From an uncultured Paraprevotella sp. (GTDB lineage Bacteria > Bacteroidota > Bacteroidia > Bacteroidales > Bacteroidaceae), in contig CALULA010000012.1 in NCBI GenBank assembly GCA_944321365.1, positions 1 through 64,000 on the forward strand: DNA of 64,000 nt. The letters are read 5' to 3'. Below, piece by piece: positions 44,608 through 53,828 of this stretch. Under the pieces are notes generated by a model. It was not told the DNA's origin. It was given only the letters and a program-made list of their open reading frames with translations, and ran no database searches. The translations under genes and the position numbers were made by a program. Each line of letters starts with the position of its first letter. Positions within the stretch are counted from its first letter, which is position 1.

Positions 44608-46059
44608 TTAAAGGCCAAATATGTCACGGATGACCTCGTGGTCATCGAAATGATGCTTCACTCCCCGGATTTCCTGATAGTCCTCATGCCCTTTTCCGGC
44701 CACGAGCACCACATCGCCCGGCTGCGCCATCATGCAAGCCGTCCGAATGGCTTCCCGGCGGTCGACGACAGACACCACCTTGCGCATCTGCTCACGGTTC
44801 AGGCCTGCCAACATGTCGTCGATGATAGCCTGCGGCTCCTCGAAACGCGGATTGTCACTCGTGATGATCACCTTGTCGCTGTTCTTTACCGCCTCCTGTG
44901 CCATCAAAGGGCGTTTGCCTTTATCACGGTTGCCTCCGGCTCCGCAGACGGTAATCACCTGACCGCGTTTCTTCAGAATCTCATTGATGGTGGACAGCAC
45001 ATTGACCAATGCATCGGGCGTATGGGCATAATCCACAATAGCGGTCACCCCCTCGCCGGAACGGAGTGTCTCAAAACGCCCGTTCACCGGACGCAAGGCA
45101 CTCAGCCCGACCAGTATCTCTTCCTGCCGGCGGCCCAGACACCGGGCCGCACCGTAAACCGCCAGCAGATTCGACACATTGAAACGGCCGATAAAAGGTA
45201 CGCTCACCTCACGGCCGTCGATATCCAGGCACATGCCCTCGAACGATTCTTCCAACACCCTGGCTTTGAAGTCGGCAGCCGAACGCAAGGAATAAGTCTT
45301 CACCGTGGCCTTGGTGTTCTGCACCATCACCCTGCCGTTGCGGTCATCAACGTTGGTAACGGCAAAAGCTGTTTTGGGCAACCCGTCAAAGAAAGCTTTC
45401 TTGGCGTCACGATAATTCTCGAAAGTCTTATGATAGTCCAGATGGTCGCGCGTCAGATTCGTGAAAATGCCGCCCGCGAACTTCAGACCGGCGATACGAT
45501 GCTGTGCCACCGCGTGTGAGCTGACTTCCATGAAAGCATACTCGCACCCCTCGTCTGCCATACGGCCCAGCAACCGGTTCAGGGTCACCGGATCGGGTGT
45601 AGTATGTTCCGTGGGCAAAGCCTCGTCTCCGATGTAATTGCACACCGTGGAACAAAGCCCGCACTTATAACCGAAGCGCCGGAACAGCTCATATAATAAG
45701 GTGGCAACAGTCGTCTTGCCGTTCGTGCCTGTCACCCCTACCAGACGCAGTCTCTCGGTCGGATTGCCATAGAAAGCCGTAGCCAGACAGCCTGCCGCAC
45801 TCTCCGAATCAGACACCCGCACGTAAGTCACGCCGTCGACCAACTGCTCCGGCCAGGTCTCACACACCACAGCGGCCGCCCCCTGGGCCACTGCTTTTCC
45901 GATATAGGCATGCCCGTCGGTCTGGGTCCCCTTGACGGCCACGAACAGATGGCCCGGCTGCACCTGTCGGGAATCCATATTCACTCCCGTTATATCCTTC
46001 GCCATATCACCCGCCGTCTGCAACGGGCAGACTGCTTTCAATAGAATATCCAGTTTCAT
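44608..46059 (-). CDS. murE: UDP-MurNAc-L-Ala-D-Glu--meso-diaminopimelate ligase
   Basis: The 483-residue Mur ligase adds the third residue of the stem peptide. It has the P-loop [28 protein letters not shown] and [17 protein letters not shown]. The substrate-selecting loop reads [13 protein letters not shown] is the meso-diaminopimelate version, as expected for a Gram-negative wall. It lies 7 bases after ftsI and 11 before mraY. Confidence 0.97.
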   Translation of the reverse strand: MKLDILLKAVCPLQTAGDMAKDITGVNMDSRQVQPGHLFVAVKGTQTDGHAYIGKAVAQGAAAVVCETWPEQLVDGVTYVRVSDSESAAGCLATAFYGNPTERLRLVGVTGTNGKTTVATLLYELFRRFGYKCGLCSTVCNYIGDEALPTEHTTPDPVTLNRLLGRMADEGCEYAFMEVSSHAVAQHRIAGLKFAGGIFTNLTRDHLDYHKTFENYRDAKKAFFDGLPKTAFAVTNVDDRNGRVMVQNTKATVKTYSLRSAADFKARVLEESFEGMCLDIDGREVSVPFIGRFNVSNLLAVYGAARCLGRRQEEILVGLSALRPVNGRFETLRSGEGVTAIVDYAHTPDALVNVLSTINEILKKRGQVITVCGAGGNRDKGKRPLMAQEAVKNSDKVIITSDNPRFEEPQAIIDDMLAGLNREQMRKVVSVVDRREAIRTACMMAQPGDVVLVAGKGHEDYQEIRGVKHHFDDHEVIRDIFGL

Positions 46060-46066
46060 TTTTTGC

Positions 46067-48235
46067 TTATCTCTTTAATTTAATATGTATGGTCTGTCCC
46101 TTCTTGAATTTCGAATAGGGGGGAATACTTTGTGAGACGACATGCCCCACGCCCTCGATGCGCACTTTCAACCCGCGGCTTTCCAGCATGTAGACCGCAT
46201 CTTTGGCCCCGGCGCCACGCACGTCGGGCACAATCTCCATCGGAGTATTGTTGGACACCAGGCTGATGGAATTGCCGCTGTTCTGCGCATGCCCCCATAC
46301 CGTGGCCCCGTCGCTATCATCCGTCCAGTCCTGCCGGAACGGAATATTCAGTTCACGCAGCACGTAACGGGCTGCATTCATGTCACCGTCCAGCACGTCG
46401 GGAACGAACACCGATGTGGAATCCGATGCCTCGACAACCTCCCGGAACACCCCTTTGGCCATCACGCTCTGGGCGATTTCACTGAACACCGGACCGCAAT
46501 GCCCGCCACCGGAAGCCGGCAAGCCGTATTTCTGTATGGCCACGATGCAACTGTACTTCGGCTTGTCGGAAGGATAATAACCGCAAAAGCTGATCAGATA
46601 CTTCATCCGCCCGCCATGGTAGCCGCTCTTGCCCTGGGCCACCTGAGCCGTTCCCGTCTTTCCGGACACTTTGAAAACCTTATTGCCGGCTTTCTTTCCC
46701 AGTCCCTTGCTGACCACCATCTCCAGAATGTCCTGAATGTCGCGCAATGTCTTGGGCGAACAGATCCGTTCCTTGATGACCTCCACGGGATATTCGCGAA
46801 TCAGCTCGCCGTCCTTGCGCACCGCCTTCACGAAACGGGGTTTCACCATCTTGCCGCCATTGGCAATGGCATTGTAGAAGGTCAAGGTCGCAATGGGGGG
46901 AATCTGTGTCTCATATCCGATGCTCATCCAAGGCAAAGCGGTCTTCGACCAGTTGCTGCCGTCTTTCTTCGGTCTGCGCACACGCGGTTCGCCGCTTCCC
47001 ACCAGAGGCAGGTGCAACGGAATGCCCACGCCTTCGCGGTAAAGGCCGTCGACAAACTGCTCCGGATGGTCCTTGTAATTATCATCAATCAGCCGGCTCA
47101 CACCGACATTGGACGAATACATCAGCACTTCAGGCACGCTGATACGCCCGTAGCCGCCGCTGCGCCAGTTGTGGTCTTTCATCACCCGGCCGTGCATCTC
47201 CCACTGGCCGTTACCGGTATCCACAAAGTCGTCTTTCTTGATTTTCCCGTCTTCCAACGCCACCATGATGGAGGCCGTCTTGAAAGTCGACCCAGGCTCC
47301 ATGAGATCGGCCACGGCATTGTTCTTCACCTCACGATACTCGCCGTCGGCACACTTTGTCATGTTCACAATGGCTTTCACGTCGCCCGTGGCGACCTCCA
47401 TGAGCACCACCACGCCCACTTCGCCATTGATGTTTTTCAGCTGTTTCAGCAAGGCTTTCTCGGCCACGTCCTGCATCGACACATCGATAGTGGTCTCAAT
47501 GTCATAACCGTCTACGGGCGGCACGTCCACCAACGTCAGCCGTTTGTTGCGCACCTTGGCACGGTGCGACAGACCGGGCTTGCCGCGCAGGATGGAATCG
47601 TAGGACAGCTCCAGTCCGTAACGGGCAGAGTCCTTGCTGGCATAGAGAGCACCCAACGTGCGGGTAGCCAACGACCCGTAAGGTTTCTTACGCAGGTTGA
47701 AGACTTCCACACGGAAGCCGCCCTTGTTGGACGACTCGCAGAAGAGCGGAAGGTTCTTGCATTCCTTATACTGAATATAAGTAATACGCTTGGGATAGAG
47801 CAACCAGTAGCGGCTCCGCCGTTTCTTTCCCTTCAGCAAACGTTGCTTGAAGGCCGCCGCCGTGCGGTCGGGGAAGATACGGTGCAGGCCCTCGGCCAGA
47901 GAGTCGAGCACGCCCTCTTCGCTCAGCATGCTGTCGCGCCAGGCCTGCAGCCGGCGGCGGTTGCCTTCGTTCTGGTCGGACACCACATAATCCATGTAGA
48001 TTTTATACTCCGGCAACGTACTGGCCATAAGCTGTCCGTCTGCCGACAGGATGTTGCCGCGCTTGGCTGGAATGGGCACATTGTTCTCCACCAGTGTCTG
48101 GCTTACGGCGGACCAATAGCCGCTCTGCACGAACATCAGATAGGCGGCATTGCCCAATATATACAGCCCCACAAGACCCATCAGGACAATGACCACGAAG
48201 AAGCGGGGCATGATTTTCTTATTCTCGAAATTCAT
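46067..48235 (-). CDS. ftsI: Septal transpeptidase FtsI (PBP3-type) with PASTA domain(s)
   Basis: The 722-residue class B penicillin-binding protein has an N-terminal membrane helix ([20 protein letters not shown]), a dimerisation domain and the transpeptidase with S316-xx-K319 (EPGSTFK), SSN (MYSSNVG) and KTG (SGKTGTAQ). C-terminal to it are one clear PASTA domain ([20 protein letters not shown]) and a likely earlier one ([17 protein letters not shown]). PASTA modules on FtsI are typical of Bacteroidota and Gram-positives, not of E. coli. It overlaps ftsL by 4 bases. Confidence 0.96.
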   Translation of the reverse strand: MNFENKKIMPRFFVVIVLMGLVGLYILGNAAYLMFVQSGYWSAVSQTLVENNVPIPAKRGNILSADGQLMASTLPEYKIYMDYVVSDQNEGNRRRLQAWRDSMLSEEGVLDSLAEGLHRIFPDRTAAAFKQRLLKGKKRRSRYWLLYPKRITYIQYKECKNLPLFCESSNKGGFRVEVFNLRKKPYGSLATRTLGALYASKDSARYGLELSYDSILRGKPGLSHRAKVRNKRLTLVDVPPVDGYDIETTIDVSMQDVAEKALLKQLKNINGEVGVVVLMEVATGDVKAIVNMTKCADGEYREVKNNAVADLMEPGSTFKTASIMVALEDGKIKKDDFVDTGNGQWEMHGRVMKDHNWRSGGYGRISVPEVLMYSSNVGVSRLIDDNYKDHPEQFVDGLYREGVGIPLHLPLVGSGEPRVRRPKKDGSNWSKTALPWMSIGYETQIPPIATLTFYNAIANGGKMVKPRFVKAVRKDGELIREYPVEVIKERICSPKTLRDIQDILEMVVSKGLGKKAGNKVFKVSGKTGTAQVAQGKSGYHGGRMKYLISFCGYYPSDKPKYSCIVAIQKYGLPASGGGHCGPVFSEIAQSVMAKGVFREVVEASDSTSVFVPDVLDGDMNAARYVLRELNIPFRQDWTDDSDGATVWGHAQNSGNSISLVSNNTPMEIVPDVRGAGAKDAVYMLESRGLKVRIEGVGHVVSQSIPPYSKFKKGQTIHIKLKR

Positions 48236-48774
48236 TCTTCTTCAACTTTTGGCTTTTTAATCAGAAAAGGAGGAGCTTTCGGTGCCTGCAACACACTGTC
48301 GGGTGTGGTCCGCAGACTTTGTTCCACCTGGCTCTGCCGTGTCTTTACGGTCAATTCGCTGGAACGGGTCAGGGCACGGTATTTCACCTCCGTCAGCTCT
48401 GTCTTCAGCCGCTCTATCTCGATAAGTTCCTGTTCTGCCGAATAACGGTTGGTGATATAGATAATGGCAAAGAACACACACAGGACAATCAGCCCCATTT
48501 GCCGGCGCAGCCAGTCGGCCGTCAGGATATCTCCGCCCAGGATTTCACGCAAGGATACATTCGTCCCCTCCTCCACGCTTTCCGTCTCCGTGAAAGCCTT
48601 CAGGGGCGAGAGTGTCTCTTCCTCCGGTTTCTCCGGCTGTCCGTCAGCCGGTGCGTCATCAACAGCTTCAGCCGCGCTCCGGTTTTCCGCTCCGTCAGCC
48701 GCTCCGCCAGGAGCGTAGTCTGCCGTCTCGTTTTCGGCCGGCCTGTCGTCGTTCTCTTTCATGTCTGCTTTCAT
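48232..48774 (-). CDS. ftsL: FtsL-like divisome protein
   Basis: The 180-residue bitopic protein has an acidic low-complexity N-terminus of about 90 residues, one membrane helix (GLIVLCVFFAIIYITNRY) and a short periplasmic coiled coil (AEQELIEIERLKTELTEVK). Position between rsmH and ftsI and this layout identify the FtsL-like component of the Bacteroidota divisome; sequence conservation is low. The long acidic cytoplasmic extension is unusual compared with E. coli FtsL (about 120 residues). Met1 or Met5 could be the start. Confidence 0.85.
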   Translation of the reverse strand: MKADMKENDDRPAENETADYAPGGAADGAENRSAAEAVDDAPADGQPEKPEEETLSPLKAFTETESVEEGTNVSLREILGGDILTADWLRRQMGLIVLCVFFAIIYITNRYSAEQELIEIERLKTELTEVKYRALTRSSELTVKTRQSQVEQSLRTTPDSVLQAPKAPPFLIKKPKVEEE

Positions 48775-48783
48775 TTTGTCGGA

Positions 48784-49692
48784 TTACAATTTCTCTGCGA
48801 TTCTCAGTTTCGCGCTCCGGCTGCGCGGATTGGCCGACTGTTCCGCCTCGTCGGGCACAATCACCTTGCTGTTCACCGTGCGGTAAGGGCATTCTGCGTT
48901 ACCATAAAAATCCGTCACCCGCCGCCCTTCCAGATTGCCGGTCTTCATCAGGTTCTTCACCAGCCTGTCCTCCAGCGAATGGTAAGTGAGCACCACCAGC
49001 CGTCCCCCCGGACGCAACAGCTCCGTCGCCGCCAGCAGCATCTGCCGCAGGGCATCCATCTCCTGGTTCACCTCAATGCGCAAAGCCTGAAACACCTTGG
49101 CCAGCTCTTTCTTCTCGCGGCTCTGCCCGACGAAAGGCCGCACCACTTCCACCAGCGCCTCCGTAGTGTCTATCCGCTGCCGTACGCGGGCTTTCGCCAC
49201 CGCTGCCGCCAACCGGCGGGCGTTGCGCAACTCGCCATAAAGATAAAAGACATCTGCCAGCCGCTCTTCCGGATATTCGTTCAGCACGTCTGCCGCCGTT
49301 CGTCCGCCCCGGCGGTTCATGCGCATGTCCAGCGCACTGTCGAAACGGAAGGAGAAACCGCGGTCGCCGTCGTCCAGATGGTGACTCGAAACGCCCAGGT
49401 CGGCCAACAGACCGTCAATCTGCTCCACACCATAATAACGCATCCAGTTCTTCAGATAGCGGAAGTTGCTGCGGACGAAAGTAAAGCGGCAGTCGGGCAC
49501 GATGTTGCGCTCGGCATCGGCATCCTGATCAAAAGCATACAGACGGCCTCCGGCGTCCAGATGCCGGACAATCTCACGGCTATGGCCGCCACCGCCGAAC
49601 GTGACATCCACATACACTCCCCCCGGACGGACATTCAGTCCGCCCACACATTCCTGCAGCAACACCGGGACGTGATAAACAGCCTCCTCCAT
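48784..49692 (-). CDS. rsmH: 16S rRNA m4C1402 methyltransferase RsmH
   Basis: The 302-residue SAM-dependent methyltransferase has HVPVLLQECVGGL, the SAM loop DVTFGGGGHS, DLGVSSHHLDDGDRGFSFR, RMNRRGG and LTYHSLEDRLVKN. First gene of the dcw cluster; a -7 box lies 24 bases upstream. No mraZ lies in front of it: the next gene upstream is the divergent cyclophilin. Confidence 0.97.
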   Translation of the reverse strand: MEEAVYHVPVLLQECVGGLNVRPGGVYVDVTFGGGGHSREIVRHLDAGGRLYAFDQDADAERNIVPDCRFTFVRSNFRYLKNWMRYYGVEQIDGLLADLGVSSHHLDDGDRGFSFRFDSALDMRMNRRGGRTAADVLNEYPEERLADVFYLYGELRNARRLAAAVAKARVRQRIDTTEALVEVVRPFVGQSREKKELAKVFQALRIEVNQEMDALRQMLLAATELLRPGGRLVVLTYHSLEDRLVKNLMKTGNLEGRRVTDFYGNAECPYRTVNSKVIVPDEAEQSANPRSRSAKLRIAEKL

Positions 49693-49716
49693 GAATCTTT
49701 ATACGTTACGCGAGCC

Positions 49717-49724
49717 CAAAGATA
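49717..49724 (-). promoter_or_regulatory. -7 box (TATCTTTG) of the dcw cluster
   Basis: Exact consensus on the minus strand, 24 bases upstream of the rsmH ATG. Confidence 0.7.
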
Positions 49725-49858
49725 CAAATTTTCACAAAGCCATACACCTTATTATAATAAAATATTTTTCGACACCCTGTTAATAACTCCGGGGGCCGGA
49801 CAAACAGAAAGAGCGAAAAGAAATGAAGCATTATGTTTTCCGTTCCGGACAATCTTGC

Positions 49859-49866
49859 TATATTTG
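49859..49866 (+). promoter_or_regulatory. -7 box (TATATTTG) of the cyclophilin gene
   Basis: Exact consensus that ends only 4 bases before the ATG at 49871, so the transcript would have almost no leader. Confidence 0.55.
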
Positions 49867-49870
49867 CATC

Positions 49871-50629
49871 ATGCAACATATCTTACACCCCACACGCCTG
49901 CTGCTGTTGGGACTGCTGACGTTCATCATCCCGCTTTGCGCCGAAGGGAAACTGCGCGAGAGGCGGTCTGTCGTACGACTGGAGACCACGGCCGGCGTCA
50001 TCCGTATCGCCCTGAGCGACGACACACCGGCGCACCGCGACAACTTCCTGCGCCTGAGTGAAGCCGGATTCTACGACGGCACGCTCTTTCACCGGGTCAT
50101 CAAAGACTTCATGATACAGGGCGGCGACCCGGACTCTAAAAACGCCCCGCAGGGCAAGCCGCTGGGTGAAGGCAATCCCGGATACCTGCTGGCACCGGAA
50201 ATCGACCTGCCCTATCAGTATCACCGGCGCGGAGCGGTGGGCATGGCACGCGCGGCAGACGCCGACAATCCGGACCGCCTGAGCAACGGCTCGCAGTTCT
50301 ACATCGTCTGGGGACGGGAATACAGCTACAAGGAGCTGCGGAGCATCTCCGCACAAGTGAAGGACGCTACCGGCGGAACGGCTGAAATCACCGATGGAAT
50401 GGAGACAGATTACCACACAAGGGGTGGCGCCCCGCACCTGGACGGACAATATACCGTATTCGGAGAGGTCATAGAGGGCATGGACGTGGTGGACCGCATC
50501 CGGCAAGCCCCCACCGACAGCCTCGACCGCCCGCTGACCGACATCAGGATCGTGCACGCCGTCATCGAGCAACGCTCCAAGAAGGCCGCAGCAGCCAAAG
50601 CACGGAACTACCGCCCGGCGCGACCGTAG
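49871..50629 (+). CDS. Periplasmic cyclophilin-type peptidyl-prolyl isomerase
   Basis: The 252-residue protein has a signal peptide (RLLLLGLLTFIIPLCAEG) and a cyclophilin domain: TTAGVIRIALSDDTPAHRDNFLRL, FYDGTLFHRVIKDFMIQGGDPDSKN, NGSQFYIVWG and YTVFGEVIEGMDVVDRI. The catalytic Arg is in FHRVIKDFMIQGG. It catalyses cis-trans isomerisation of prolyl bonds during folding of exported proteins. The start is uncertain: ATG 49871 gives a signal peptide but sits at the promoter; the upstream ATG 49823 precedes it. Array E follows. Confidence 0.9.
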   Translation: MQHILHPTRLLLLGLLTFIIPLCAEGKLRERRSVVRLETTAGVIRIALSDDTPAHRDNFLRLSEAGFYDGTLFHRVIKDFMIQGGDPDSKNAPQGKPLGEGNPGYLLAPEIDLPYQYHRRGAVGMARAADADNPDRLSNGSQFYIVWGREYSYKELRSISAQVKDATGGTAEITDGMETDYHTRGGAPHLDGQYTVFGEVIEGMDVVDRIRQAPTDSLDRPLTDIRIVHAVIEQRSKKAAAAKARNYRPARP

Positions 50630-50696
50630 AAAAACGGCCATTTCATCGGAATCCGCCCACCGGAACGACCGCCGCTCCCGCCATGGACTGCGGCTT

Positions 50697-50774
50697 ATGC
50701 GCAAGAGTCCGGCACGTCTTGCGCAAAAATGCCCGGAGTGTTGCGCAAAAACCTCCGCGGACTTGCGCAAAAAA
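50697..50774 (+). repeat. 22-bp-period array E (TTGCGCAA cores), best preserved
   Basis: Cores start at 50697 (ATGCGCAA), 50719, 50741 and 50763 (three exact TTGCGCAAAAA), all exactly 22 bp apart. Linkers differ but tend to end in GTC, GTG or GAC. It lies 68 bases after the cyclophilin stop in a 331-bp spacer (50630-50960) that otherwise holds only the next promoter. Confidence 0.85.
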
Positions 50775-50919
50775 GGAGAGCCGACTGCGCAGGGCAGCGA
50801 CGCTCCTCGTCCGGACAGCGGCAAAGGCCGGTACAAGCCCGCCGCCCGTCACACGTCAAAAAATATGGTATAAGCACATCTTTCTACCGTTTTTTTGCCT
50901 GCTTCCCAACCTTTTTCAC

Positions 50920-50927
50920 TACCTTTG
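50920..50927 (+). promoter_or_regulatory. -7 box (TACCTTTG) of the PCMD lipoprotein operon
   Basis: Exact consensus 33 bases upstream of the ATG at 50961. Confidence 0.75.
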
Positions 50928-50960
50928 CACTGATTTTTAATTAAGGATATTGTGCATCAG

Positions 50961-52115
50961 ATGAAAAAGATTCTATACGGACTGGGCCTTTGCGCCGTAT
51001 TCTCGCTCAGCTCCTGCATCCAGGATGAGCCGCTGAACTCGGAATGCGACATAGAGACCGCCGAGGTGCTGACCGACGATGCCGACGGATGGCTGCTCAA
51101 CGCGTCGGAAGCCACGAAGGCCATCCCATCTTCGGACAGCGTCATCATCTTCTACCTGAAGGCGGACTTCGCGGACTGGGATAAGCTGAAAGCACTCGCC
51201 GTGCAGTTCAAGCTGACGCCGGGAGCCACCGTCACACCGGAAAGCGGCACCGTACATGACTTCAGCGGGGACGGCGTACACTATCGCGTGACCTCGGAAG
51301 ACGGGGAATGGCACCGCGATTATCGCGTCCGCTTCACCCTTCCCCCCTCCCTTCCCACGGAATATCCTTTCGAGAACTACCGCTGGAATTCGACGGAAAA
51401 ATACAGGGAATGGTTCGAATATTCCGAATTCGACGGCAGCGAGTTCAATATGTGGGCCACGGGAAATCCCGGCTTCGCCATCAGCCGCTCTGCGGCCAAA
51501 CCAGAGGAATATCCCACCATCCCTTGGGACGAGACCTCCGTCAGCGGCCATGCCGTGAAGTTGGAAACGTGCAGTACCGGCCAGTTCGGCAGTATGATGT
51601 TCATGCCTATTGCGGCCGGCAACCTGTTCATCGGTACGTTCGATGTTTCCAACGCCCTGCAGGATGCTATGGCAGCCACCCGCTTCGGCCTGCCATTCAA
51701 CAAGAAGCCCGTAAGCTTTGAGGCTTACTACAGATACAAACCGGGACCGACATTCATCAACCGCAGCGGTGCAGTGCAGGAGGGACGTGTGGACACGCCA
51801 GACCTCTACGCCGTGCTCTACAGGAACACCGACGAGAACGGGCAGGCATTCACCCTGCAGGGCGACAACGTACTGACGCACCCCAACATCGTGGCCATCG
51901 CCCGCAACACGGACTACGTGCACGACTTCGACAACTGGACGCATATAAACATTCCCTTTGAATACCGCGAGGAGATAGACCGTGAGCTGCTGCGGAGCTA
52001 CGGTTACAGCCTGGCCGTGGTGTTCACCTCCAGCATCGAGGGCGCCAGCTTCTGCGGTGCGGTGGGCAGCACGCTCATCGTAGACGAAGCGAGAGTAATC
52101 TGCGAAGAAGAATAA
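50961..52115 (+). CDS. PCMD-domain lipoprotein
   Basis: The 384-residue lipoprotein (lipobox FSLSSC, Cys at about 19) has an Ig-like N-terminal part (about 30-125; VIIFYLKADFADWDKLKAL, GTVHDFSGDGVHYRVTSEDG) followed by a PCMD (putative carbohydrate metabolism) domain (about 135-380; FENYRWNSTEKYREWFEYSE, MFMPIAAGNLFIGTFD, FGLPFNKKPVSFEAYYRYKPG). PCMD proteins are abundant in Bacteroides but their ligand is not established. First gene of a probable three-gene operon with the outer-membrane barrel and the calycin-like protein. A start 3 codons earlier (50952) is also possible. Confidence 0.85.
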   Translation: MKKILYGLGLCAVFSLSSCIQDEPLNSECDIETAEVLTDDADGWLLNASEATKAIPSSDSVIIFYLKADFADWDKLKALAVQFKLTPGATVTPESGTVHDFSGDGVHYRVTSEDGEWHRDYRVRFTLPPSLPTEYPFENYRWNSTEKYREWFEYSEFDGSEFNMWATGNPGFAISRSAAKPEEYPTIPWDETSVSGHAVKLETCSTGQFGSMMFMPIAAGNLFIGTFDVSNALQDAMAATRFGLPFNKKPVSFEAYYRYKPGPTFINRSGAVQEGRVDTPDLYAVLYRNTDENGQAFTLQGDNVLTHPNIVAIARNTDYVHDFDNWTHINIPFEYREEIDRELLRSYGYSLAVVFTSSIEGASFCGAVGSTLIVDEARVICEEE

Positions 52116-52132
52116 CCTCAAAAACGGACAAC

Positions 52133-52954
52133 ATGAGAAAACTGAGATATATCCTTTCCGCCATCGCAATGTCCGCCGTCGGCCTTCTGTCGGCGCAGGA
52201 CGTCACGATGAAAGAACTGATGGACGACAAACGCGAAAACCGCGAGGCCAACTACCAGAAGTGGGGACCGACGTCCGACCACGACGGCATGGGCTTCCTG
52301 GTGCGCGCGGGCTTCGTACTGGGCGGCACCTCGCCCCTTCCGCTCCCTGCGGAAATCCGCAAGATCAACGAGTTCGCGCCCAAGGGCGGTTTCAGCCTCG
52401 GCGTGGACGGCTACAAGTATTTCAACATGCGCTGGGGTCTCTCTGCCGGACTGCGCTTCTTCATGCAGGGCATGCGCACGGGGGCCAAGGTGAAAGACTA
52501 CGGCATGAGCATCACCATGGGCGAGGACAAGGTGAGCGGACGCTTCACGGGTACCGACATCACCGAGACCCGCATGACGGGCTTCACCATCCCCGTGACC
52601 GCCACCTACCGCGTGGGCGCACGGTGGACATTCAACCTTGGGCCGTACGTGAGCTACTGGATCTACCGCGACTTCGACGGCGAAGTCTTTGACGGCTATC
52701 TGCGCGAGGGCGGTCCGACGGGCCAGAAAATCAACATCACCAGCGACAACCCGGCAGCGTATGACTTCAGCGACAACATGCGCCGCTTCTCCTGGGGCAT
52801 GGAGTTCTGCGCGGACTTCCGCGTACGCGAGCACCTCAACGTGTTCGGTCTGGTAGACTGGGGACTGAACGACGTGTTCAAGAGTGACTTCGAGACCGTC
52901 ACGTTCGCCCTGTATCCCATCTATGCCACATTGGGTGTGGCCTACTATTATTAA
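52133..52954 (+). CDS. Outer-membrane beta-barrel protein
   Basis: The 273-residue protein has a signal peptide (ILSAIAMSAVGLLSAQD) and alternating amphipathic strands with aromatic girdles (FLVRAGFVLGGTSPL, GGFSLGVDGYKYFNMRWGLSAGLRF, YRVGARWTFNLGPYVSYWIYRD), ending in a Tyr-rich strand (ATLGVAYYY), as in 8-10-strand PorT/OmpW-like barrels. It has no obvious OmpA domain. It follows the PCMD lipoprotein by 17 bases, suggesting a shared surface complex. Function unknown. Confidence 0.8.
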   Translation: MRKLRYILSAIAMSAVGLLSAQDVTMKELMDDKRENREANYQKWGPTSDHDGMGFLVRAGFVLGGTSPLPLPAEIRKINEFAPKGGFSLGVDGYKYFNMRWGLSAGLRFFMQGMRTGAKVKDYGMSITMGEDKVSGRFTGTDITETRMTGFTIPVTATYRVGARWTFNLGPYVSYWIYRDFDGEVFDGYLREGGPTGQKINITSDNPAAYDFSDNMRRFSWGMEFCADFRVREHLNVFGLVDWGLNDVFKSDFETVTFALYPIYATLGVAYYY

Positions 52955-52990
52955 AGAAAGTACAAAACAACGTTTTAAAAAGAAATGTAT

Positions 52991-53626
52991 ATGAAGAGAA
53001 TCTTACTTGGATTTTGCATGGCCGCCTGCGCACTGTTCGCTTCGGCCAAGAATTACACGGACCAACTGACCGTAAGCATCAACGGCATGTCGACACCGCC
53101 GACAGAAACCACCATCAGTGTGGAAGAACTGGACAACGGGCAAATCAGCATCGTCCTGCAGAACTTCATCCTTGAAATGCCCGGAGAAGATCCCATCTAT
53201 GTGGGGCACATCTACGTGGATAGCGTGGATCTGACACCGGCAGACGGCTACAACAGCTTTTCTTTGTCACAGAGACAAGTGAGGGCTACTGCCGGAGACC
53301 TGGAAGGTGTGAAAGAGGATGAATGGATTGGCCAAGATCTTTCAGACGCAGGCTTGTTCATCGACATGGACGGCAAAATCACGGACAGCAAGTTCTACTG
53401 TACGCTCGGCCTCATGTTCGGACCGCTTGACATCGATGTGGTGTTCGGCACGGACGAGTTCCCCAGCGGCATACGTGGCGCACAGGTCGGCAATCCTGAT
53501 AAACTGGTAGACGTCTACAGCATCCTCGGCGTACAGGTAAAGAGCAGCGTGAAACAAGCTGAAGCCCTCGACGGACTGCAACGCGGCATCTACATCGTAG
53601 ACGGCAAGAAAGTCATCAAGAAATAA
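52991..53626 (+). CDS. Calycin-like secreted protein with short GLQRGIYIV tail
   Basis: The 211-residue protein has a signal peptide (ILLGFCMAACALFASA) and a calycin-like domain (about 22-165; LTVSINGMSTPPTETTISVEEL, SIVLQNFILEM), a lipocalin-like small barrel that may bind hydrophobic ligands. The C-terminus (DVYSILGVQVKSSVKQAEA, DGLQRGIYIVDGKKVIKK) is nearly the same as that of the protein at 55.1-57.1 kb and looks like a short sorting or anchoring tail. ATG 52985 is an alternative start. Third gene of the operon; a strong terminator follows. Confidence 0.82.
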   Translation: MKRILLGFCMAACALFASAKNYTDQLTVSINGMSTPPTETTISVEELDNGQISIVLQNFILEMPGEDPIYVGHIYVDSVDLTPADGYNSFSLSQRQVRATAGDLEGVKEDEWIGQDLSDAGLFIDMDGKITDSKFYCTLGLMFGPLDIDVVFGTDEFPSGIRGAQVGNPDKLVDVYSILGVQVKSSVKQAEALDGLQRGIYIVDGKKVIKK

Positions 53627-53670
53627 AAAGTGCGGACGGCGCACCGCGCCATCACACCGCACCATCCACC

Positions 53671-53709
53671 ACCTCCGACAGGCCACCGCCCGGCCTGCCG
53701 GAGGTTTTT
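53671..53709 (+). terminator. Intrinsic terminator of the PCMD/barrel/calycin operon
   Basis: The stem CCTCCG-A-CAGGCC / GGCCTG-C-CGGAGG with a 7-base loop is followed by TTTTT, 44 bases after the stop at 53626. Confidence 0.85.
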
Positions 53710-53788
53710 CATGTCCCCGGCCCGACCTCAGCATGCCCGCACGAAAAAATAAAAAGCCGCAGACGCACGCCGTTCCCGCCGAAAACAC

Positions 53789-53796
53789 TATCTTTG
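53789..53796 (+). promoter_or_regulatory. -7 box (TATCTTTG) of the Rpn nuclease gene
   Basis: Exact consensus 32 bases upstream of ATG 53829, downstream of an earlier in-frame ATG. Confidence 0.7.
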
Positions 53797-53828
53797 CAAC
53801 ATACAGAAACAGAAACAACAGCAAGAGC

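Noticed and set aside
46142..48445. 767-codon plus-strand open frame opposite ftsI
   Set aside because: It is an antisense shadow: ftsI is complete with all motifs, and the antisense product is low in complexity and rich in His and Arg with no recognisable domain.
48319..50061. 580-codon plus-strand open frame over ftsL and rsmH
   Set aside because: It crosses a promoter region and two genes with clear family motifs on the other strand.
50697..50774. CRISPR array
   Set aside because: The repeated part is only 8-11 bp with a 22-bp period; CRISPR repeats are 23 bp or longer with spacers of 25 bp or more, and no cas genes are present.
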